This document shows, piece by piece, positions 6,235 to 14,400 of a stretch of 15,390 nt of DNA; position 1 is the first letter of the stretch; each line of letters begins with the position of its first letter. Both the position numbers and the translations under genes were made by a program. Below the pieces are notes generated by a model. That model saw only the letters and a list, made by a program, of their open reading frames with translations. It did no database searches and had not been told where the DNA came from. The stretch is from positions 1 through 15,390 of the forward strand of contig DLLX01000071.1 in assembly GCA_002479145.1 (NCBI GenBank), written 5' to 3'. This DNA is from Prevotella sp. UBA7551 (GTDB lineage: Bacteria; Bacteroidota; Bacteroidia; Bacteroidales; Bacteroidaceae).

Positions 6235-8157
6235 CTACTGTTTTTTTCTTCTATTCAGCTCCTCTTTCTTCCTTCTCAATTCTTCTTGTTGCTTTCTCTG
6301 CAAATCTTGCATGGCTTGCATACGTGCCATTAGACCATTTTGCTTCTTTGGGTTCTTCTGGTTCTCTGCACGACGAGCCTCAAGATACTCCAGCAACTTC
6401 TTTTCATTGGTCGTCTTACGCAGCGCAAACATGATGGCGGCAGAGAAGAACAGTGAAATGAAATAGTAGAAATTGAGTCCTGAAGAATAATCATTGAACA
6501 TAAAGAAGAACATCAACGGCATGAGGTACATCATCCATTGCATAACCTTCATCTGCTCCGCCTGTTGGCCTACCATTTGGTCTTTCTGTTGCTGCATGGT
6601 GAACCAAGTGTAGAGAATGTTTGCACCACAGAACAGAATGCAGGTCAATGACAGGTGATCACCGATAAGCCAGATGTTTGTTCCCCACTCCACGATAGGG
6701 TCGTAGGTACTCAAGTCCTGCATCCACAGGAAGCTCTGACCACGCAATTGAATCGCATTCGGCACGAAGTTGAACATCGCAATCCAGATGGGAAGCTGAA
6801 TCAGCATAGGAAGGCAGCCAGATAGTGGACCGACTCCATACTCAGAGTAGAGCTGCATCATTGCCTGCTGCTTCTTCATCTGGTCTTCTGGCTTGTCATA
6901 CTGTTTCGTCGCCTCATCAAGTTTCGGCTTTAGCACACGCATCTTTGCCGAACTCATGTAGCTCTTCTTCACCATGGGGAAAGTAATGAGCTTCAAAAGC
7001 AGCGTAATCAGAATGAGCACAACACCCATGGGGCAGAAAGTGCTCAGCCAGTCGAACACATAAATGGTAAACCAGCGGTTGATAATGCGGAACAACGGCC
7101 AGCCAAGGTAGACAAGTTGCTGCATCTCCAAGTCCTTGCCGAAGGCGCTTTCCTTTTCCACTTTCTGCAAGAGCCGGAAATCATTAGGCCCGTAATAGAA
7201 CTCAAGCTCGGTCGCCTTCTTCCCCGTAGGGTCGAAAGTGGTCTTCAACCGCGCTTGATAGTTCTTCAGATAGTGTGACTCCTTCGTAAGTGGGGTGCTC
7301 TTTAATTTTGCACCTGTTTGGAAATTGTCCTTTGAAATCATCACCGCCGAAAAGAACTGGTTCTTGAAGGCTACCCAATCGAGGGCGTCCTCGGTGGTTT
7401 CCTCTTTCTCTGAAGCCTCGCTCAGGTGGTCGGTTCCGCCATCAGACTTTTTGTATGTCAGCGTGGCATAACGATTTTCAAAAGTGAATCCGCGCTCCTG
7501 CTGACGCGCTTTCTCCTCCCAATCGATGCCCACCTCGTTGTAATCGGGAGCAAAAAGGTTACTCATGCCTTGTGCTCGGAGGCTAACATGGAGCATGTAA
7601 TCCTTACCCAAGGAATAATTTAGAGCCAAAGTCTTCCCCGGTGCAGCCTCTGCCGTCATCGTAACGGTAGAGTCGGTGACATTCGTTGGGGTAAAATAGA
7701 GGTCTTCTGTCTCAATATTCACATCCTTCCCCGCCAACAGGTAGTTCAACTGCTGGTCATTGCCGTCGAAAAGGGTAACATCTTTGGTATCTTTCGATCC
7801 GTCCTGCACCTTCAAGTTGTGCCCCACATAACCCTTTACGACCGCCTTGGCCACTGTTCCACCCTTGGTAGAGAGCGTCAGAGCGAGCTTATCATTCTGG
7901 AGAACAATCTCCTTTGGCGTGCCTGTGGATGCCTTATGAAAGAGGGCTGAAGTATCCGCCTGAGCCGCCTGTAGCCGTTGCTGTTGCAATGCCTCCTTCT
8001 TGGCTTGCTGCTGTTTGGTTTTTACCGTGCGAAGAGAGTCTGCGACAAACTCCTTCCGCTGCTCAGCCAACTCTTCTTCGGACGGTTGTTGCCACCAGGC
8101 AAAGCCGAAAAGGATTAGGGCTATGAGCACAAAGCCGGTAATTGTGTTTTTGTCCAT
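6235..8157 (-). CDS. yidC: Membrane protein insertase YidC
   Basis: Inserts and folds inner-membrane proteins, alone or with SecYEG. It is 640 residues, starting at the ATG at 8157 with MDKNTITGFV and an N-terminal membrane anchor (about 7-21). A large periplasmic beta-rich P1 domain covers about 75-345. The conserved five-helix YidC/Oxa1 core starts around 355 with further spans near 374-395, 447-465, 492-518 and 540-579. The core includes FPMVKKSYMSSAKM, which aligns with the E. coli YPLTKAQYTSMAKM region, and the PLSGCLPMLIQLPIW motif at about 443-458. Lys389 sits where E. coli has the groove Arg366. The C-terminal tail (about 580-640) is long, basic and Gln-rich, probably helical. It lies 42 bases downstream of pyrG and is likely co-transcribed. 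The identification is secure. Confidence 0.97.
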   Translation of the reverse strand: MDKNTITGFVLIALILFGFAWWQQPSEEELAEQRKEFVADSLRTVKTKQQQAKKEALQQQRLQAAQADTSALFHKASTGTPKEIVLQNDKLALTLSTKGGTVAKAVVKGYVGHNLKVQDGSKDTKDVTLFDGNDQQLNYLLAGKDVNIETEDLYFTPTNVTDSTVTMTAEAAPGKTLALNYSLGKDYMLHVSLRAQGMSNLFAPDYNEVGIDWEEKARQQERGFTFENRYATLTYKKSDGGTDHLSEASEKEETTEDALDWVAFKNQFFSAVMISKDNFQTGAKLKSTPLTKESHYLKNYQARLKTTFDPTGKKATELEFYYGPNDFRLLQKVEKESAFGKDLEMQQLVYLGWPLFRIINRWFTIYVFDWLSTFCPMGVVLILITLLLKLITFPMVKKSYMSSAKMRVLKPKLDEATKQYDKPEDQMKKQQAMMQLYSEYGVGPLSGCLPMLIQLPIWIAMFNFVPNAIQLRGQSFLWMQDLSTYDPIVEWGTNIWLIGDHLSLTCILFCGANILYTWFTMQQQKDQMVGQQAEQMKVMQWMMYLMPLMFFFMFNDYSSGLNFYYFISLFFSAAIMFALRKTTNEKKLLEYLEARRAENQKNPKKQNGLMARMQAMQDLQRKQQEELRRKKEELNRRKKQ

Positions 8158-8199
8158 TCGTTTATTTTAAGTTGTTTCGTTTTATGAAGTACAAGATCT

Positions 8200-9807
8200 T
8201 CACTCTTTGTGATTTTCACTTGCCACCCTGACAAAATCGAGGAAGAGGGGATGTGGCTTCAGTACTGTACTCTGATACTCAGGGTGAAACTGTGTGCCAA
8301 TGTACCATTTCAATCCTGGAATTTCCACAATCTCGACAAGGTCGCTCTCCGGATTACGACCTACACAGTTCATGCCATGACGCTCAAACTCTTTCTCGTA
8401 GGAGTTATTGAACTCATAGCGGTGACGATGGCGCTCCTTGATGTGTGTGGATTTATATATATTGTACGCACGCGAGCCTTTCTTCAAGATGCACTCATAG
8501 GCACCCAGCCGCATCGTTCCACCCATGTTGGTGATGTTCTTCTGCTCTTCCATGATGTCGATGACGTTGTGTGGAGTCTTCTCATCCATCTCACGGCTAT
8601 TGGCATCACTATATCCGAGGACGTTGCGAGCAAACTCCACCACCATCATCTGCATGCCCAAACAGATTCCGAAAGTGGGAATATCGTGCGTTCTGGTGTA
8701 GTGTGCAGCAATGATCTTCCCTTCAATGCCTCGCTGACCGAATCCTGGGCAGATGACAATGCCGTCCTGTCCCTTCAGTTTCTCTGCCACATTCTCCTCG
8801 GTAATGTTCTCGGAATTGATAAATGTAATGATGGTTTTTCTGTCATTATACGTCCCCGCCTGGAGGAGTCCCTCACGAATGCTCTTATAAGCATCCTGCA
8901 AATCATACTTGCCTACCAATCCAATGTTCACCTTCTTGGTAGCCTTGACGAGGCGGTCGAGGAAAGATTTCCATGGGCCGAGAGTTGGACGCTCGCCAAT
9001 AGGCTCATGGCATTTGCGCAGAATAGCCACGTCGAGTCCCTGATCCTGCATGGCCACGGGCACCTCATAGATGCTTGGCAGGTCTTCACTCTGCACAACG
9101 CAGTCTAAATCCACGTTACAAAAGTTGGCCACCTTTTTGCGGATGCCCTCGTCAAGATGCTTCTCCGTGCGAAGTACGAGCACGTCGGGTTGAATGCCGA
9201 CGCTCTGCAACTCCTTCACGCTATGCTGTGTGGGCTTCGTCTTCAGCTCACCTGCCGCGCGCAGGTAGGGCACATAGGTCAGGTGAATGGAAATAGCACG
9301 GTCTCCCAGCTCCCATTTCATCTGACGGATGGCCTCCATGAAAGGTGCGCTCTCGATGTCACCAATCGTTCCTCCGATTTCCGTAATGACAAAATCATAA
9401 TGGTATTTCTGCCCGAGCAGCTTGATGTTGCGCTTAATTTCGTCAGTGATGTGCGGCACGACCTGTATGGTCTTGCCCAGATAATCGCCCTGCCGCTCCT
9501 TGTCTATGACACTCTTGTAGATGCGCCCTGTCGTCATAGAGTTGGCTTTGGTGGTCTGTATACCCGTGAACCGTTCGTAGTGGCCCAGGTCAAGGTCGGT
9601 TTCCATGCCGTCAGCCGTCACATAGCATTCGCCATGTTCATAGGGATTAAGCGTCCCCGGATCAATGTTGATGTAGGGATCAAACTTCTGGATGGTGATG
9701 TTATAGCCCCTTGCCTGGAGCAGCTTGCCGATAGATGAGGAGATAATCCCCTTGCCAAGCGATGAAACTACACCGCCGGTCACAAAGATGTATTTTGTCT
9801 CAGCCAC
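8200..9807 (-). CDS. pyrG: CTP synthase (glutamine-hydrolysing)
   Basis: Makes CTP from UTP using ATP and glutamine-derived ammonia, the last step of pyrimidine nucleotide synthesis. I place the start at the GTG at 9807 (read as M in MAETKYIFVTGG), giving 535 residues, the normal family length. The frame stays open further upstream, but that sequence is unlike PyrG and would run through the promoter and into the divergent gene. The synthase domain (about 1-275) has the P-loop GGVVSSLGKG (11-20), the KFDPYINIDPG segment and EIGGTIGDIES (143-153). The glutaminase domain (about 295-535) has the nucleophile Cys382 in GICLGMQ and His508/Glu510 in FHPEYQS. All key residues are present. Transcription begins from the promoter at 9841-9872, with yidC downstream. 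Confidence 0.98.
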   Translation of the reverse strand: MAETKYIFVTGGVVSSLGKGIISSSIGKLLQARGYNITIQKFDPYINIDPGTLNPYEHGECYVTADGMETDLDLGHYERFTGIQTTKANSMTTGRIYKSVIDKERQGDYLGKTIQVVPHITDEIKRNIKLLGQKYHYDFVITEIGGTIGDIESAPFMEAIRQMKWELGDRAISIHLTYVPYLRAAGELKTKPTQHSVKELQSVGIQPDVLVLRTEKHLDEGIRKKVANFCNVDLDCVVQSEDLPSIYEVPVAMQDQGLDVAILRKCHEPIGERPTLGPWKSFLDRLVKATKKVNIGLVGKYDLQDAYKSIREGLLQAGTYNDRKTIITFINSENITEENVAEKLKGQDGIVICPGFGQRGIEGKIIAAHYTRTHDIPTFGICLGMQMMVVEFARNVLGYSDANSREMDEKTPHNVIDIMEEQKNITNMGGTMRLGAYECILKKGSRAYNIYKSTHIKERHRHRYEFNNSYEKEFERHGMNCVGRNPESDLVEIVEIPGLKWYIGTQFHPEYQSTVLKPHPLFLDFVRVASENHKE

Positions 9808-9840
9808 TTTTTTGAAAAATGTATATGTTATAACAAGGTG

Positions 9841-9872
9841 CAAATTTACAATAAATAACCGAAAGTGGCAAA
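9841..9872 (-). promoter_or_regulatory. Bacteroidetes-type promoter for pyrG-yidC
   Basis: Reading the reverse strand, TTTG at 9872-9869 (-33) and TAAATTTG at 9848-9841 (-7) are separated by 20 bases. Both match the Bacteroidetes primary sigma factor consensus exactly, with suitable spacing. Transcription should start near 9834, leaving a leader of about 27 bases before the GTG. The spacing supports the choice of 9807 as start codon. Confidence 0.85.
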
Positions 9873-9885
9873 CCCTTACGGGTTT
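9870..9885. promoter_or_regulatory. Palindrome between divergent promoters, possible operator
   Basis: AAACCC and GGGTTT are perfect complements separated by TTAC. The left arm overlaps the -33 element of the pyrG promoter, and the right arm ends 6 bases before the -7 element of the opposite gene. A protein bound here could affect both promoters. No known operator is recognised, and a 6-bp palindrome may arise by chance. Confidence 0.35.
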
Positions 9886-9891
9886 TATTTG

Positions 9892-9899
9892 TACCTTTG
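9892..9899 (+). promoter_or_regulatory. -7 element of promoter for the DUF3078 gene
   Basis: TACCTTTG matches TAnnTTTG exactly. No TTTG is present at the expected -33 position (about 9868-9872), so the promoter may be weak or activator-dependent. Transcription would start near 9906, only a few bases before the first ATG at 9913. Confidence 0.65.
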
Positions 9900-9912
9900 C
9901 GGCTATAAAATA

Positions 9913-11235
9913 ATGAGCAAACGCATGATAAAATCCCTTTGGATGGCTCTTTGTCTGTATCTGCTGCCAGCAGCTATTACGGCGCAATCCGGCCACCTTA
10001 ACATACTGTCCACCACACCAGAAGCTTCCGTTGGGGGAACAACGAGACATTTGTCTCAAGTGGACTCTATCGCACTACTGCGCGACTCTATTTTTGGCCC
10101 GTCTTATCGTGCACACGAGACCCACACTTCCCAGCTGCCCTCTCTTTCTGCTGCTCAGCTATTTCTTCCCCTCACATTTTATGATGACAGAGTACTCGCC
10201 GCCTTTACCATTGGCAGTGGTGAGGGGAAAAAGGAGCAGGCGATTGTCGATAGCACCCTAATGAACATCTACATACGCCGTCCAGACCTTGTGACAACCA
10301 CTTCTACGCGCCTCCGTTCCGACCGCTCATACCTTGACATCATCGACGCGCCCATCCATACCGAGACCGATTTGGAGAACAACTCGGCTTCTAAGCCCGT
10401 GGAGCCAGACGTCGTGCCCGTGCAGTTGGTATTGCACAAACCCAATTTCTGGCATTATTCAGGTGACTATTCTTTGCGTTTCATGCAAAGCTATGTGTCC
10501 AATAATTGGTATAAAGGCGACGAAAGTAATTTTTCGGCGTTAGCTTCCGTGATTATGGAGGCAAATTACAACAATAAGCAGAAGCTTAAATGGGAAAACA
10601 AGCTGGAGATGCGCTTTGGTTTTCAAAGCTCACGCTCCGACTCGCTCCATCAATACAAGTCTACGGAGGATTTGCTTCGTCTGACCTCCAAGATTGGATT
10701 GCAGGCATCGAAGCGCTGGTACTACACGCTTCAACTGCTTGCTTACACACAATTTACACACAGTTACAAGTCGAACGACCCCACTTTGTATTCCGACTTT
10801 CTTGCTCCACTCAATGTAAACTTGTCTTTGGGTATGGATTACAGCGTAGATTGGATGCAGCATCGACTGAGAGGGAACATCCATCTTGCCCCATTGGCTT
10901 ACAATATGAAGTACACACGCATCCGTTCCCTGTCCAGTCGGTTAGGCATTGAGGACGGAAGGCGGGTGCTCAATGACTTCGGTTCAGAGTTTACCATCGA
11001 CTTGACGTGGCAGTTGATGGAGGACTTCAGCTGGCGCACTCGACTTTACGCCTACACGACCTACGAACGGGCGGAGCTGGAATGGGAGAATACTTTCGTG
11101 CTACGCTTCAACCGTTTCATCTCTGCACAGGTATTCCTTTACCCTCGCTTCGACGATGGGGTGGCTCGAGACAGCCACCATGGCTATTTGCAATTCAAGG
11201 AATATGCCTCGATAGGGTTCAACTTTAATTTTTAG
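9913..11235 (+). CDS. DUF3078 family outer-membrane beta-barrel protein
   Basis: A 440-residue protein of unknown function. The ATG at 9913 gives a good signal peptide (MSKRMIKSLW followed by a hydrophobic core and ITAQS, cleavage near residue 24-25). A second in-frame ATG at 9925 would also keep it and leave a more normal leader. Residues about 26-175 are a poorly conserved exposed or periplasmic segment. From KPNFWHYSGDYSLRF (177-191) onward the sequence has the DUF3078 pattern: SNNWYKGDESNFS, alternating hydrophobic strands, KLKWENKLEMRFGF, a TEDLL segment, KRWYYTLQLLAYTQF and a final aromatic residue (FNFNF), as expected for a Bam-assembled barrel. It is transcribed away from pyrG. Outer-membrane location is inferred from composition; the molecular role is unknown. 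Confidence 0.8.
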   Translation: MSKRMIKSLWMALCLYLLPAAITAQSGHLNILSTTPEASVGGTTRHLSQVDSIALLRDSIFGPSYRAHETHTSQLPSLSAAQLFLPLTFYDDRVLAAFTIGSGEGKKEQAIVDSTLMNIYIRRPDLVTTTSTRLRSDRSYLDIIDAPIHTETDLENNSASKPVEPDVVPVQLVLHKPNFWHYSGDYSLRFMQSYVSNNWYKGDESNFSALASVIMEANYNNKQKLKWENKLEMRFGFQSSRSDSLHQYKSTEDLLRLTSKIGLQASKRWYYTLQLLAYTQFTHSYKSNDPTLYSDFLAPLNVNLSLGMDYSVDWMQHRLRGNIHLAPLAYNMKYTRIRSLSSRLGIEDGRRVLNDFGSEFTIDLTWQLMEDFSWRTRLYAYTTYERAELEWENTFVLRFNRFISAQVFLYPRFDDGVARDSHHGYLQFKEYASIGFNFNF

Positions 11236-11344
11236 TTTTGAAATAATTGTCCAAATGGGGATTAAAGTTACTGTTTAATTTTGAGCAAACACTCCATGCA
11301 CTTTATGTTTTCATATAACTGGAGCTGAATATCTTTAGCATAAG

Positions 11345-11384
11345 AAACTCGCAACTTATTACATTTTACATAAGTTGCGAGTTT
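11345..11384 (+). terminator. Strong terminator after the DUF3078 gene, possibly bidirectional
   Basis: A perfect 15-bp stem, AAACTCGCAACTTAT with ATAAGTTGCGAGTTT, encloses a 10-base loop and is followed by TCTTTATAT. It lies 109 bases after the DUF3078 stop, in the 248-base gap between two convergent genes, so it may also stop transcripts of the giant leftward gene. The same gap holds a 6-bp inverted repeat (ATGACA 11414-11419, TGTCAT 11433-11438) and a 10-base palindrome (ATAGTACTAT, 11459-11468) near the opposite stop codon. I see no gene there. Confidence 0.85.
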
Positions 11385-11483
11385 TCTTTATATCGAGAGT
11401 CTATCTAATAATTATGACACGCTCTCATAAGATGTCATGCTAAACTTTAACGAGCACTATAGTACTATTGTAATTCAAAGAAA

Positions 11484-14400
11484 TTAATTTATGACGATCT
11501 TATATGTTTTTCCTTCTGCTTTTACAATATACATACCTGAAGTGAGTCTTATTTTTTTGCCATCGGCTATACCACTTGACACCTTGGCTCCAGCAAGCGT
11601 GTATATCTCGTATACCGTACCCTGTACAAAGGTCAAGCCTCCATTCGTAGATGTCATACATAAAGGATTAGCAAGAATGTTTTGTATAGAAGTACTCTCA
11701 TCGTCCAACACCTCGATGTTGTCGATGAAGATTGGCTGAGACTTGTTTGCCTTACCACGAATCACGACTCTGAACTGATCGCTCTGTGCAGCAGAAAGGC
11801 TGACCCTGTGTTCCTTCCAACCATCTTCACCGTAAATACTGATAGGTTCACCAATAGCCTCAAATTCATCACTTCCATACTGCAACTCAATTTGTAATGT
11901 ATTGGCCGCATCTGAGGTACCGTAATGATATACGTAAAATGAGAGAACCGGATTTTTGCTCTCACCAGTTGAGATACGTGGTGTAAGCAAACGAGCTTCA
12001 TAACCATCAACGCTCTGCTGGTAGAACATAGCCATCCCATTGTCCTTGTCTACAGAGTTTACTGCCATTGGCTTGCTTGAGTTATTATCGGCAATCATAA
12101 ACCAACAGTTTACATATTCTGGCGAAACGTTTAGGATTCCCCAAGGCTCAGTCACGGCATATCCGTCAGCAAACGATTCCTGGAAAGGCAGCTGGTAATC
12201 AGGGCCGTATATGATGTCGGTGGCCTGTACGTCACTGAATCCATTTTCTGTTTGCGCCATAATCATGAACGAGATGAGAATCTGGTGAGCACTTGCGTAA
12301 TCATCGAACATATCCTTCGGCACTCTTAGTTCGGTTCCTGATACCTCTCCGTTGAGCAACGATGGAGTCTCCATCAAACCGTACTGATAATATACGGCAT
12401 AAGTCAGTTTGTCAAAATCTATATAGTTGCCATCCGTAGAAGTCGTAGGAGCAGCCCAAGAGAGTATGAAGTCTGTATCATCCTCTGCAACACGAAAATC
12501 TGTCGGAGCTGCTGGGATTCCCTGTCCAACAAAGACCTTAGTCATGGCGGTAGTACTTGATCCGTCTTTCGTCACTGCAATTACGCTGTAAGTGTGGTTG
12601 CCGGCGGTGACTGTGGTGTCAATAAAAGTACAATGCTCTCCGGAAGCAACATTCGAAAATGTCTTTATGGCAGCCTTTTCAGAGTCACGGTAAACTTTTA
12701 TATGGTTAACCTTTGTAAAAGAATTGCCTTGTATATCGGCAGTAGGAGCATCAAACGATACGGTTACCTTGTGTTCGCCACGTTCTGCTGGAACAGCCTT
12801 CAGACCAGTTACCTCTTGCGGAGCATTGGCAAAGCCACTGCCAATAATTTGAATGTCATAAAGCGTCACTTTTCGATTGGCTGCACTGCGGCAATAAAAT
12901 GCGAAGTACGCCTTACCATCTTCGGTTGCTGTATAATCGAATGCCTTCTGAGAGACAGCCTTAGTGTAGTCGGGAATATTTTCGAATGAACCAATCTTCA
13001 CCTTGCCATCATCTACTTTGGAGGTGCTTTTTAGGAGAACTAAGTCGATATTGTTGCCGTAGTCCTGATTAAATGCACTCGCCACGCTGAATGACACGGT
13101 GTAAGTCACGCCTTTACGAATATCCATAGGCGGAAGGACGAGATAGTCATCAGCAACGTCTGCACACTGACTTCCATCGTATATTGCAGCATAGCTACCG
13201 GTTGTGGCCTTTATAATTTGCCATGTGGCATCATTGTTCACATTAAGTACCGTATACGTTCCATGCGTAGATACATCGCTAAAGTCATCATAATAAGGTA
13301 CCTCTGCATAGTCACCGAAAGTTACGTGGTTGGACAGACCTTCCTCACCAACTTGCTCGTTGCTTATTGCTTTTACTCCAAAATAGTAATCGGCGAACGA
13401 GGTTGTGTTAATTGTACCAGAAAATGATGTTGTGGCACTTTCTCCCACCAACTTGGAAACTGGGTATTGCGTTATAATGTATTTGATATTTGAGACATCA
13501 ATAGCCCCGCCGTTCACGCCAACTGTTGGGGCATCCCAAGAGAGAGAGTATATTCCGTTGCTGTCGATAGCAAGAACAATGTTGGTGGGAGCTTTTGGTT
13601 GATCAAAACCCGCAAATGTTGAGATGGTCTTTGAAGGGCCATCACCATTTTCATTAGACGCAACAACCTTTACTTTATGCTTCCCCGCCTCGGCAAACGT
13701 ATATTCGACAGAGGCCTTATCGCCCGCTGTAATATTTTCTACTGTCTTAAAAGGCTCTGACTGATCGTCAGCATAGAACTTCAACGCAACCTTGCCCTTA
13801 AGCTCCGTCTGCTTGTCAAACGCAAGCACTGGTGCGGTAGCTGTTAATGTAACTTTCAGTGAACCTGGCACAGCGTATGTTGCTGTGAGTTCTTGACATA
13901 CATCAGGGACTTGCTTATCAGAACTACCGGCACTCCCAACACCAAACAGGCCGAAATATTTTGCATTTTCAGGCATCTCCCCTACTTCTGTAGCCGAGCC
14001 TGTGGAGAGATCGACTGTATATAGTTGTGATTGCTTTGTAGTAGTAGAAACCCAATACATAGTATTGGTGGAAGCATCAATATATGTAGGCTGCATATCA
14101 CCAAAAGACTGTCCCAAGGAGCCTACAGGAGAGAAAGTACCCGACGAAAGATCCAATTTATTCAGCCTGCAGTCGTAGTCGAATGCAAAGAAATCTCCGT
14201 TTCGGTCAATAGCCAGAGATGCAAAAAATCCATTGTTGATACTTCCTACACAAGACATGGCTCCAGTCTCCTTGTCTATGGTATAGAAATTGGTCGGCAT
14301 ACCATTGCGAAAGCCGTAAATATTACCCGTTACTGGATCATATGCCATACGGTTAGGATAATTGGTATATTGTGGTTCCAAGGAGATTTCCTTATCCATC

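Noticed and set aside
8209..9108. Open frame of about 300 codons antisense to pyrG
   Set aside because: It lies entirely opposite the conserved pyrG coding sequence; no start context, promoter or recognisable protein features.
9808..10059. Upstream extension of the pyrG frame by 84 codons
   Set aside because: The extension runs through the pyrG promoter and into the divergent DUF3078 gene, and PyrG proteins start at the M/V-A-E-T-K-Y-I-F position chosen.
11459..11468. 10-base palindrome ATAGTACTAT as a transcription factor site
   Set aside because: It lies between convergent gene ends near a stop codon, is A/T-rich and short; chance is the simplest explanation.
11484..11693. C-terminal tail as an ordinary domain rather than a sorting signal
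   Set aside because: The ending with SGMYIVKAEGKTYKIVIN and an upstream YTLAGAKV strand matches the T9SS type A tail pattern well, and its position at the extreme C-terminus fits.
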